Of a DNA stretch of 64,000 nt, positions 40,746 through 47,998 are shown one piece after another. Source of the DNA: Aeromonas veronii (lineage in GTDB: Bacteria > Pseudomonadota > Gammaproteobacteria > Enterobacterales > Aeromonadaceae); contig NZ_CP157875.1 in the NCBI RefSeq assembly GCF_040215105.1, positions 3,525,501 to 3,589,500 on the forward strand, in the 5' to 3' direction. Position 1 is the first letter of the stretch; every line of letters begins with the position of its first letter. The position numbers and the translations under genes were made by a program. The notes beneath the pieces are model-generated. The model did not search any database. It was not told where the DNA came from and saw nothing but the letters and a program-made list of their open reading frames with translations.

Positions 40746-41213
40746 TCAGACGATGGGCCGGTTACGGTACACGACCAGAGAAGGGATCGCCAAACCGAAA
40801 CTGAGGGCTCCCACGATAAACAGCACCTTGAGGCCGTTCGTCACCGCATGGTGGATAAGCTCGGTGGTCACCCCGGAGATATTGAGCTCCACCACGGCGA
40901 TCATGGTCTTGAACGCATAGGTCCCCGGGATCATGGGGATGATGGAGGCGACGCTGAACACCGGCCGGGGTGCCAGCAGGCGCTTCGACCAATAGACGCA
41001 GACAAAGCCCACCGTGGTGGAGGCCGCCAGGGTGGCCCACTCAATGGGCATGCCGTGGTGGATGAGCAGGGTGCGCAGGCTGTGGGCAAGCGCTCCCCCC
41101 ATGGCGCAGTATTTCAGCATCCGCGGTGGCACGTTGAACATCATGGCAAAGCCCACCGCCGGGATGGCCGACCAGAATGCATCCCGCAACAGCAGCAACA
41201 ACAGATCCATCAT
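40746..41213 (-). CDS. yjjB: ThrE-type exporter subunit YjjB (DUF3815)
   Basis: Small membrane protein with about five hydrophobic segments (155 aa), equivalent to the C-terminal half of threonine/serine exporter ThrE. PMIPGTYAFKTMI (about 93-105) is the typical block. E. coli YjjP and YjjB work together and were reported as succinate exporters. ATG 41213 has GGGGAG 5 bases upstream. It follows yjjP by 61 bases. Confidence 0.93.
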   Translation of the reverse strand: MMDLLLLLLRDAFWSAIPAVGFAMMFNVPPRMLKYCAMGGALAHSLRTLLIHHGMPIEWATLAASTTVGFVCVYWSKRLLAPRPVFSVASIIPMIPGTYAFKTMIAVVELNISGVTTELIHHAVTNGLKVLFIVGALSFGLAIPSLVVYRNRPIV

Positions 41214-41274
41214 GATGTCTCCCCCCTCTGATCCGGCTGAACGGCGACACGGGCACGTCTGTTCTGGTGAGATC

Positions 41275-42090
41275 TCATATGGAATTCCACCACAGCTTCC
41301 AGCCCCAGATACCGGTCACCGACATGGCCAGCACTATGCCGATCACGGCGCTGACGGTGAGCAGGGTCGCCATGCCCCAGCGGGCCAGCCCCATGTTGAA
41401 GTAGCCCTTCACCATGTCGGAGACGGCGTTGATCAAGGGGAAACCCGGCACCAGCAGCAGCACGCTGGCCGCCATGGCGAGGTAGGGTTGATCCCCCCAG
41501 CCGAAGTAGGTGGCGCTGGAGGCGAGCAGGGTGGCGACGAAGCCGGTCACGGCAAAGTTGATGAGGGGGCTGTGATGGTGATGGGCCATCAGCTGACGTA
41601 CCCGCATCGCCACCGCGGAGGCAAGGAAGGTCACCAGGAAGATGGGCCAGTCTCCCCCGAACAGCAGACTGAAGGCCCCGCAGGAGAGCCCCACCATGGG
41701 GACCACCAGCCAGGGGTGATAGTGGAACGGCTTGATGGCATCGAGCCGCTGGCGCACTTCCCGCGCACCGATCAGCTCCTTCTCCGCCAGGATGCACAGG
41801 CGCTGCACCTCGCACACCACCTGCATGTTGATGCCCCGATCCAGCACTCGGCGGGTGGTGGTGACGCAGTGCCCCTGATAGAGGCTGGTCAGGACGATGG
41901 CACCGGCGGAGAGCGCCATCTCCACGCTCTCGAGCCCCAGTGCCAGACCGAGTCGCACCGTGGTCTGCTCGATGAGCCGCGCCTCGGCACCATGCTGGCC
42001 CATCAACTGGCCCACCTTGACGATAATGCGGGTGATCTCTGTCTGCTGTTCCGGCGACAACACCCGTCTTGGTGTAATACTTCTCATCAT
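41275..42090 (-). CDS. yjjP: ThrE-type exporter subunit YjjP (DUF1212)
   Basis: Partner of YjjB in a split ThrE-family exporter (271 aa). A soluble N-terminal region of about 115 residues (HGAEARLIEQTTVRLGLALG) precedes about five membrane helices; VPGFPLINAVSDMVKGYFNMG near the C-terminus is the family signature. The gene pair runs yjjP-yjjB and may read into folA. The transported compound here is inferred from E. coli only. Confidence 0.93.
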   Translation of the reverse strand: MMRSITPRRVLSPEQQTEITRIIVKVGQLMGQHGAEARLIEQTTVRLGLALGLESVEMALSAGAIVLTSLYQGHCVTTTRRVLDRGINMQVVCEVQRLCILAEKELIGAREVRQRLDAIKPFHYHPWLVVPMVGLSCGAFSLLFGGDWPIFLVTFLASAVAMRVRQLMAHHHHSPLINFAVTGFVATLLASSATYFGWGDQPYLAMAASVLLLVPGFPLINAVSDMVKGYFNMGLARWGMATLLTVSAVIGIVLAMSVTGIWGWKLWWNSI

Positions 42091-42224
42091 TCCCTTGAGT
42101 CGTAGAAAATAAACCGAACCCTCATCTTACTCCAGCGACTTGTTTCATCCATATATATCCACCCGCGAAACCGTTATCGGCTTATTTATTTCAACGGCGC
42201 AGCCTGTTTGCAGCAAATAACAAA

Positions 42225-42258
42225 CAAGCCATCACCTTGATTAACATGTGATGGCTTG
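42225..42258 (-). terminator. Probable terminator of the DUF3135 gene
   Basis: An 11-bp perfect inverted repeat (42225-42235 and 42248-42258) with a 12-base loop; on the minus strand it is followed by UUUGUUAUUU. It lies between the DUF3135 gene and yjjP. Confidence 0.65.
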
Positions 42259-42301
42259 CGGAATTAAATAAAATGAGATGAAGAATGAAAATATCGATGT
42301 G

Positions 42302-42640
42302 TTATTTATCCCGGCGATATTCGGCGAGCCGAATGACATTATTCACCGGTTTCTCATATTCGCCGGTCAATAACGACTCTTCCTGCAGATGATTGATCTG
42401 GCTGCGCATGGCATAGAAGGATTCATGCATCATGTTGGCAATCCGGATGCAGCTGTCCAGATTGTTCTTCGCCAGCTTGCGCTGGCAATCGATGCGAAAT
42501 TGCAGACCCCGCAACCGCCGCTGCCGATCGGGCCCTACCTGTTCGATCAGGGTGTCTATCTGCTGGTGCAGCAGGGCATCGAGCCGCTCCGGCTCCACGA
42601 GGGCCCAGTGTTTCAGGGTATCGAAATCTGGCAGCTCCAT
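42302..42640 (-). CDS. DUF3135-type protein
   Basis: Small, soluble, mostly helical protein of unknown function (112 aa), rich in Arg and Gln. It matches the DUF3135 pattern known from Vibrio and Aeromonas: MELPDFDTLKHWALVEPERL at the start and NNVIRLAEYRR at the end. AGGAGA precedes ATG 42640 by a few bases. It is a single gene with its own terminator. Confidence 0.8.
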   Translation of the reverse strand: MELPDFDTLKHWALVEPERLDALLHQQIDTLIEQVGPDRQRRLRGLQFRIDCQRKLAKNNLDSCIRIANMMHESFYAMRSQINHLQEESLLTGEYEKPVNNVIRLAEYRRDK

Positions 42641-43039
42641 ATGCTCTCCTGGCCAGAGGCCTCATGTGTGACACATCCAAACTACGCTCAGCACATAAAT
42701 TCACTGTCCGTAAGAAAGGTTATATAAGAGCGGCAGGATCCTGGTTCAGTTTGCACCGAGTCACAGGAGTCCGATTGCGGATAAAAATGCGCAGATGAGG
42801 GGGAAGGAATTCATTTATTCTTTAGGATTCAGGCAATTACCCATACCTGACTAAATTGCTTTTTTTTAGAAATTTTGCGCCCGTTTGTCTGCCAGCTTAT
42901 TACTGAATGGCCGGTACGAGAGACACTGTTTTCATTCGAACCAGCCTATGCCCTCGCGTGGCCACATCCGGGAAGATTTAACATATCCCACTGATTATGT
43001 TATTTTATTTACCACTTTACACAGCACGAAGGGCAGACC
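42641..43039. other. 399-base intergenic region upstream of mog
   Basis: No protein gene is seen. It holds the promoter side of the DUF3135 gene, a good + strand promoter and a hairpin with eight T residues (together listed as a candidate sRNA at 42700-42867), and, near 42980-43020, an AT-rich stretch that probably carries the mog promoter. Confidence 0.45.
42700..42867 (+). ncRNA. Candidate small RNA with promoter and terminator (+ strand)
   Basis: TTCACT (42700-42705), a 17-base spacer and TATAAG (42723-42728) form a reasonable sigma-70 promoter with a start near 42735. About 130 nt later AGGCAATT (42831-42838) pairs with AATTGCTT (42854-42861), running into eight T residues (42860-42867). 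No open frame with a ribosome binding site lies between. The feature spans promoter to terminator; the RNA itself would be about 42735-42867. The stem is short and the family unknown. Confidence 0.35.
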
Positions 43040-43570
43040 ATGAGCAAGGCACGCATAGGTATAGTCACCGTCAGCGATCGCGCCAGCGCAGGCATATATG
43101 AAGATCTCTCCGGCAAGGCCATCATGGAGACCCTGGGTGCCTATCTGACCTCGGAGTGGGAGCCAGTCTATCGCCTCATCCCGGACGAACAGCCAGAGAT
43201 AGAGGCGACCCTGAGCCAGCTGGCCGACGAGGAGTCCTGCTGCCTCATCGTCACCACGGGGGGCACGGGCCCGGCCAAGCGGGATGTGACTCCGGAAGCC
43301 ACGGAGGCGGTGTGCGATCGCATGATGCCGGGCTTTGGCGAGCTGATGCGGGCGGAATCCCTCAAATTCGTGCCGACCGCCATTCTCTCCCGCCAGACCG
43401 CCGGCCTGCGCGGCAGCACCCTCATCGTCAATCTGCCGGGCAAACCCAAGTCCATCCGCGAGTGTCTGGATGCGGTCTTCCCCGCCATCCCCTACTGCAT
43501 CGATCTGATGGACGGCCCCTATCTCGAATGCGACGAGAGCGTCATCAAGCCATTTAGGCCCAAGAAATAA
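43040..43570 (+). CDS. mog: Molybdopterin adenylyltransferase
   Basis: Adenylates molybdopterin before molybdenum insertion in cofactor synthesis (176 aa). It has the MoaB/Mog fold with IGIVTVSDRASAGIYED (about 6-22), the substrate-binding loop VTTGGTGPAKRDVTPEAT (about 72-89) and LPGKPKSIRECLDAVFPAIPYC. Length and the DLMDGPYLE end fit Mog rather than MoaB. It is a single gene, convergent with the aryl polyene cluster. Confidence 0.95.
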   Translation: MSKARIGIVTVSDRASAGIYEDLSGKAIMETLGAYLTSEWEPVYRLIPDEQPEIEATLSQLADEESCCLIVTTGGTGPAKRDVTPEATEAVCDRMMPGFGELMRAESLKFVPTAILSRQTAGLRGSTLIVNLPGKPKSIRECLDAVFPAIPYCIDLMDGPYLECDESVIKPFRPKK

Positions 43571-43588
43571 AGACCCTCACTCCCTATG

Positions 43589-43614
43589 AAAAAGGCGCCT
43601 CGAGGCGCCTTTTT
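43589..43614. terminator. Bidirectional terminator between mog and the aryl polyene operon
   Basis: An 11-bp perfect stem (43589-43599 and 43604-43614) with loop TCGA inside a longer palindrome, U-tracts on both strands. It ends both mog and the 15-kb leftward operon. Confidence 0.92.
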
Positions 43615-43639
43615 CATGGACTCATCACCGCTGTCTCGG

Positions 43640-44866
43640 TCAGGCCCAGCGCTTGAAGATGAGGGAGGTATTGATGCCGCCAAAGGCGAAGTTGTTGGAC
43701 ATCAGATACTCCACATCCAGCACCCGGCCGCCGCTGCGAACGTGATCCAGCGGGGCGCAGGCGGGGTCCGGCTCGTTCAGGTTGAGGGTCGGGGCGAACC
43801 AGCCCTCCGCCATCATCTCCAGCGACAACCAGGCCTCGATGGCGCCGCAGGCCCCGAGCGTATGACCGAAGTAGCTCTTGAGAGAAGAGATGGGGGTGCT
43901 ATCGCCAAACAGGGCCGATGTGGCATGGCTCTCGGCGATGTCGCCCCGCTCGGTGGCGGTGCCGTGAGCGCTGATGTAGCCGATGTCTTTGGGCTCGAGA
44001 CCCGCATCCGCCAGCGCCAGCGCCATGCAGAGCTGCATGGTCTCCTGCTGGGGCTGGGTCACATGGGCCGCGTCACAGTTGGTGGCAAAGCCCACCAGCT
44101 CGGCGATGATGTGGGCCCCGCGCGCCCTGGCGTGCTCCAGCTCCTCCAGGACAAGGGTCCCCGCCCCTTCCCCGATCACCAATCCATCCCTGTCCTTGTC
44201 AAAGGGCTTGGGACTCAGGGAAGGGCTGTCGTTCATCAGGCTGGTGGCGAACAGGGTATCAAACACCACGGCCTCGGACGGGCAGAGCTCCTCGGCCCCC
44301 CCCGCCACCATCACGTCCTGATAGCCGTGCTTGATCGCCTCATAGGCATAGCCGATGCCCTGGCTGCCCGAGGTGCAGGCACTGGAGGTGGGGATGACCC
44401 GGCCCCGCAGGCCGAAGAAGAGGCCGGTGTTCACCGCCGCCGTGTGAGGCATCATCTGCACATAGGTGGTGGCCGTGATGTTGGCGGTGGTCTTGTCATT
44501 GAGCATGGCGCCAAAGGCGCTGATAGGGGCCGTACTGCCGATGGAGGAGCCATAGGCGATGCCGGTACGCCCGCCGGCCAGCACCGGATGATCGATGAGA
44601 CCGGCCCGCGTCAGGGCCAGCTCGGTGGCCACGGTCGCGAGCTCGGAGACCCGCCCCATGGCCCGGGTCTTCTTGCGCGGGTAGTGGGTCGGCAGGGAGA
44701 AGTCCGGGATCGGGGCTGCCAGCCGGGTATTGAGCCCCTCATAGACGCCCCACTCGGGCATCTCCCGCACGGCGTTGCGCTCATCCTTGAGGCGAGGCCC
44801 TACGCTTTGCCAATCGTTGCCAAAGGCGGTCACCCCGGCCATGCCGGTGACGACGACACGCTTCAT
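43640..44866 (-). CDS. apeR: Aryl polyene beta-ketoacyl-ACP synthase
   Basis: FabF-type ketosynthase of the APE pathway (408 aa). The catalytic triad is complete: Cys164 in SSACTSG, His301 in SAHGTAT and His335 in YFGHTLGACG. It is the last gene of the operon, 52 bases after apeQ, in the position of E. coli apeR. In the Xenorhabdus system ApeR is a ketosynthase separate from the ApeO-ApeC pair and is thought to help make or start chains. The promoter-distal end meets the mog terminator. Confidence 0.92.
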   Translation of the reverse strand: MKRVVVTGMAGVTAFGNDWQSVGPRLKDERNAVREMPEWGVYEGLNTRLAAPIPDFSLPTHYPRKKTRAMGRVSELATVATELALTRAGLIDHPVLAGGRTGIAYGSSIGSTAPISAFGAMLNDKTTANITATTYVQMMPHTAAVNTGLFFGLRGRVIPTSSACTSGSQGIGYAYEAIKHGYQDVMVAGGAEELCPSEAVVFDTLFATSLMNDSPSLSPKPFDKDRDGLVIGEGAGTLVLEELEHARARGAHIIAELVGFATNCDAAHVTQPQQETMQLCMALALADAGLEPKDIGYISAHGTATERGDIAESHATSALFGDSTPISSLKSYFGHTLGACGAIEAWLSLEMMAEGWFAPTLNLNEPDPACAPLDHVRSGGRVLDVEYLMSNNFAFGGINTSLIFKRWA

Positions 44867-44918
44867 ACTGCTCTCCCTTCCTGCTGTTTCCGATGATCCA
44901 CGGTGTTGATGTTTCCAC

Positions 44919-45644
44919 TCATATCAGGCCACCGTTGATCGAGATGACCTGGCGGGTGACATAGCCTGCGATGTCCGACATCAGGTAGGAGACCAGGCCC
45001 GCGACTTCGTCGGCCTGCCCCATCCGTTTGAGCGGGATCATCTTCAAAGCCTCGGCCTCCACCTCGGCGTTGACCATGCCGGTATCGATGAGGCCGGGGG
45101 CCACGCAGTTGACGGTGATCTTGCGTTTGGCCAGCTCCAGGGCCAGGGCCTTGCTGGCCCCGATGATACCCGCCTTGGCGGCGCTGTAATTGACCTGTCC
45201 CCGGTTGCCCATGATGCCGGAGACCGACGACAGGGTGACGATGCGACCACCCCGGCGCAGCCCTATCATCGGCATGATGCAGGGTTTGAGCAGGTTGTAG
45301 AAGCCATCGAGATTGGTGTGCAGCACGCCGTCCCAATCGTCGTCGGTCAGGGCCGGGAAGGCCCCATCCCGGATCACCCCGGCGTTGGAGACCACCCCGT
45401 AGTAGGCGCCGTGCGCCTCGATGTCGGACTCGAGGCGGCTGCGGCACTGCTCCCTGTCCGAGATATCGAACTGGATGAGCCGCCCCTGCCCCCCCGCCGC
45501 CAGGATCTCGGCCAGGGTCTGCTCGGCGCCGCCCCGATCCCCGTGATAGTGCACCACGATGTGAAAACCATCGGCGGCCAGCTTCAGGGCGATGGCGCGA
45601 CCTATGCCCTTGCTGGCCCCGGTCACCAATACGGTGGAATTCAT
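44919..45644 (-). CDS. apeQ: Aryl polyene 3-ketoacyl-ACP reductase
   Basis: NADPH-dependent FabG-like short-chain dehydrogenase (241 aa), reducing the beta-keto group after each extension. The cofactor motif VTGASKGIGRAIALKL (about 7-22), the NAG motif (SNAGVIRDG) and the Ser-Tyr-Lys catalytic set (LSSVSG; YSAAKAG) are intact. ATG 45644 is chosen over an upstream TTG because AAGGA lies 7 bases before it. It sits between apeP and apeR. Confidence 0.93.
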   Translation of the reverse strand: MNSTVLVTGASKGIGRAIALKLAADGFHIVVHYHGDRGGAEQTLAEILAAGGQGRLIQFDISDREQCRSRLESDIEAHGAYYGVVSNAGVIRDGAFPALTDDDWDGVLHTNLDGFYNLLKPCIMPMIGLRRGGRIVTLSSVSGIMGNRGQVNYSAAKAGIIGASKALALELAKRKITVNCVAPGLIDTGMVNAEVEAEALKMIPLKRMGQADEVAGLVSYLMSDIAGYVTRQVISINGGLI

Positions 45645-45719
45645 GTTCAATCCTTCTTTAAAAAACAGAGATTCCGACTGCCTTTGCCTATCTCTACAGC
45701 GAAAGCGATCAGAGAAACA

Positions 45720-46169
45720 TCAACCAAGCAGCGCCTTCAGCTCCGCCTCACTCGGCAGATAGGTGCTGAGCCTCGCCTCGGCGTAGCGTTGCTCCCCATT
45801 TCCGATCCGGCACTCGAAACTGGCCATGCCGTTATCTTCCAGCAGGCACTCCGCCTCGATGACGAGGCATTCACCGGCGGCAAAACGGGCCAGCTGGCAC
45901 TGATACTGACGACTGCCGAGCAACATGCCGATGCGCACCGGCTCCCCGCGCTCCCGCCCCCGCATCCCCGCCCAGGCGGCGATGGTCTGGGCCATCAGCT
46001 CCAGGCCGACCCAGGCGGGCAGATTGCCCTGCTCGTCGAGCAGCAGCGCCTGACGCTCACCGACCCGGGTCTCGCAGCGTACCCGGTTGCCCTGATACTC
46101 GAGCAGTCGATCCAGCAGCAACATGGGGGCCTGATGGGGCAGCAGTGCTGCCAGGGTGATGTCACTCAT
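45720..46169 (-). CDS. apeP: Aryl polyene 3-hydroxyacyl-ACP dehydratase ApeP
   Basis: Hot-dog fold dehydratase (149 aa). The FabZ-like LLPHQAPMLLLDRL segment (about 9-22) carries the likely catalytic His, and GLELMAQTIAAWAG is the conserved central helix. Known APE systems use two dehydratases, ApeI and ApeP, which fits the second one at 54630. Its ATG overlaps the apeO stop as ATGA. Confidence 0.88.
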   Translation of the reverse strand: MSDITLAALLPHQAPMLLLDRLLEYQGNRVRCETRVGERQALLLDEQGNLPAWVGLELMAQTIAAWAGMRGRERGEPVRIGMLLGSRQYQCQLARFAAGECLVIEAECLLEDNGMASFECRIGNGEQRYAEARLSTYLPSEAELKALLG

Positions 46170-47404
46170 GATGGACTCCCTTCGTGTGGTTCGATAAGGC
46201 CCAGCAGCAGGCTGACGTTGTTGCCGCCGAAGGCAAAGGAGTTGGACAGCACCCGGGTGAGCGGCCTGGACGCAGGATCTCCCTGCGCCAGCCGGATCGG
46301 CGTCAGGGCCGGATCCTGCGCCTCCCCCTGCCGGGGCGCCGGCAGCCCCTGCTCCATCAACAGGCAGCAGAGCGCCGCCTCGATGGCCCCCGCCGCCCCC
46401 AGGGTGTGGCCGGTCAGCATCTTGGTGGAGCTGCAGAGGACAGTTTCCTCCTCCCCGAACAAGCGGGCCAGCGCCTTGCTCTCCATCTCGTCATTGAGAC
46501 GGGTCGCGGTGCCGTGCAGGTTGACGTAATCGAGCGCCCGGGGCGCCATCCCCCCCTGCTGCAAGGCCATCCGCATCGCGGCCTCGGCCCCCGTTCCCTC
46601 CGGGTCGGGCGCCGAGATGTGCCAGGCATCGGAAGATTCGCCGGCCCCGAGCAGGGCGAGCCCGGCCCGCTCCCGGGTCAGCAGGAAGAGGGCGGCCCCC
46701 TCCCCGATGTTGATGCCCCGCCGCTCTGCCCCAAAGGGGCGGCAACGCTCGAGGCTCAGGGATTCCAGACTGTCGAAGCCGTTCAGGGTCAGGCCGCACA
46801 GGCTGTCCGCCCCGCCGACGATGACCATGTCCGCGAGCCCCGCGGCCAGCAGGCGCTGGCCGCTGATGAAGGCGCGGGCGCTCGATGAGCAGGCGGTGGA
46901 GAGGGTGTAGGCAGGCCCCGTGATGGCCAGATGGCGAGCCAGGAATTCGCTCGGCGAGCCCAGCTCCTGCTGGCGGTAATCGAACGCCCCCGGCAGGGGC
47001 TCGGCAGCCTGATGGGCGGCCACCGCCTCCTGCGCCTCGGCGATCCCCGAGGTGCTGGTGCCGAGCACGATGGCGATGCGATCCGGCGCCAGTCCGGCCC
47101 TCAGTGCATCGAGGGCAGGCCGGATCTGCGCAAGGGCCGCCAGCAGCAGACGGTTGTTGCGGGAATCATAGGCCGATAGCGTCGGGGAGATGGCGGGCAG
47201 CGCGGCCCCGACCCGACCGACGGGCGTGAGCCGGCCATCGCTGAGGGCACACCGCTCGTCATCCAGCGGGGTGAGGCCGGCGTGCTGCCAGGCGGCCAGC
47301 GCCGCACCGACCTCGGCCTTCCCCTCCCCCAGGGCGCAGACAAGGCCATAGGCCTGGATATGACAGGGGGCGGCCGACGGTGCGGGGTTCGCGTTCGGAC
47401 TCAT
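46166..47404 (-). CDS. apeO: Aryl polyene beta-ketoacyl-ACP synthase ApeO
   Basis: Chain-extending ketosynthase (412 aa) with Cys172 in STACSSSA, His297 in NLHGTAT and His333 in MLTGHTLGAAG. In Xenorhabdus it forms a heterodimer with the chain-length-factor-like ApeC; apeC is present at 58265. The gene overlaps apeN and apeP by 4 bases each, so it is translationally coupled on both sides. The sequence is very GC-rich, like the rest of the operon. Confidence 0.92.
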   Translation of the reverse strand: MSPNANPAPSAAPCHIQAYGLVCALGEGKAEVGAALAAWQHAGLTPLDDERCALSDGRLTPVGRVGAALPAISPTLSAYDSRNNRLLLAALAQIRPALDALRAGLAPDRIAIVLGTSTSGIAEAQEAVAAHQAAEPLPGAFDYRQQELGSPSEFLARHLAITGPAYTLSTACSSSARAFISGQRLLAAGLADMVIVGGADSLCGLTLNGFDSLESLSLERCRPFGAERRGINIGEGAALFLLTRERAGLALLGAGESSDAWHISAPDPEGTGAEAAMRMALQQGGMAPRALDYVNLHGTATRLNDEMESKALARLFGEEETVLCSSTKMLTGHTLGAAGAIEAALCCLLMEQGLPAPRQGEAQDPALTPIRLAQGDPASRPLTRVLSNSFAFGGNNVSLLLGLIEPHEGSPS

Positions 47405-47970
47405 GGTGTCAGCCTCTGCATCTGCAATTGATAATCGAAAGCGTGCTGGATGAGCTGCACCGGCTCGCGCTCCCCCGCCACCAGGCGATAGTGGATCTCG
47501 TTCACCAGCCGGCCATCGGGGTCGGTCAAACGCCGCACCATGCCCTCATCCGCCAGTTGCCACCCCTTGGGCAGTTGCGCATGCCAGGCGGCGACGGGCC
47601 AATAACTCATCATCACATCGGCGAGCACCTGGGCCACCGGCGGCAGGGCGGCGCCACCGAGCAGGCTGGAGAGCTGCTCGGTGTGGATGGTCTTGCCATC
47701 ATAACTCAGTCGAAACAGCCGGATCCCGCTCGGGGTCAGCCCCACCAGGGTGAGCCTGTGGCCATCCGCCTCCAGCACGGTCAGCAGCTGGTGCTCCCCG
47801 CCCTTGCCGTGGGTGCTCAGCAGTTGCTGGCGATAGAGGGGCTGGTCACGCTGCGGCGTCGGCAGCACCAGGCTGGTGTCCGGAGTCAGGTAGGCGCGAT
47901 TCTCGGGCACAGGGGTGCTGGCGCAGGCGCCGAGCAGGAGAGCAAACAGCAGGGGCAGAAACGTCTTCAT
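47401..47970 (-). CDS. apeN: DUF3261-type lipoprotein ApeN
   Basis: Predicted lipoprotein (189 aa) with the signal sequence MKTFLPLLFALLLGAC; the lipobox LGAC puts the lipidated Cys at 16. The rest is soluble and beta-rich, as in other DUF3261 proteins found in APE clusters; it is probably held at the outer membrane and may receive lipid-linked polyene. ATG 47970 has GGGAG upstream; an ATG at 47982 lacks one. It is coupled to apeO by a 4-base overlap. Confidence 0.85.
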   Translation of the reverse strand: MKTFLPLLFALLLGACASTPVPENRAYLTPDTSLVLPTPQRDQPLYRQQLLSTHGKGGEHQLLTVLEADGHRLTLVGLTPSGIRLFRLSYDGKTIHTEQLSSLLGGAALPPVAQVLADVMMSYWPVAAWHAQLPKGWQLADEGMVRRLTDPDGRLVNEIHYRLVAGEREPVQLIQHAFDYQLQMQRLTP

Positions 47971-47998
47971 CGTGGCTCCCATGGGTTGTAAAGGGGAC

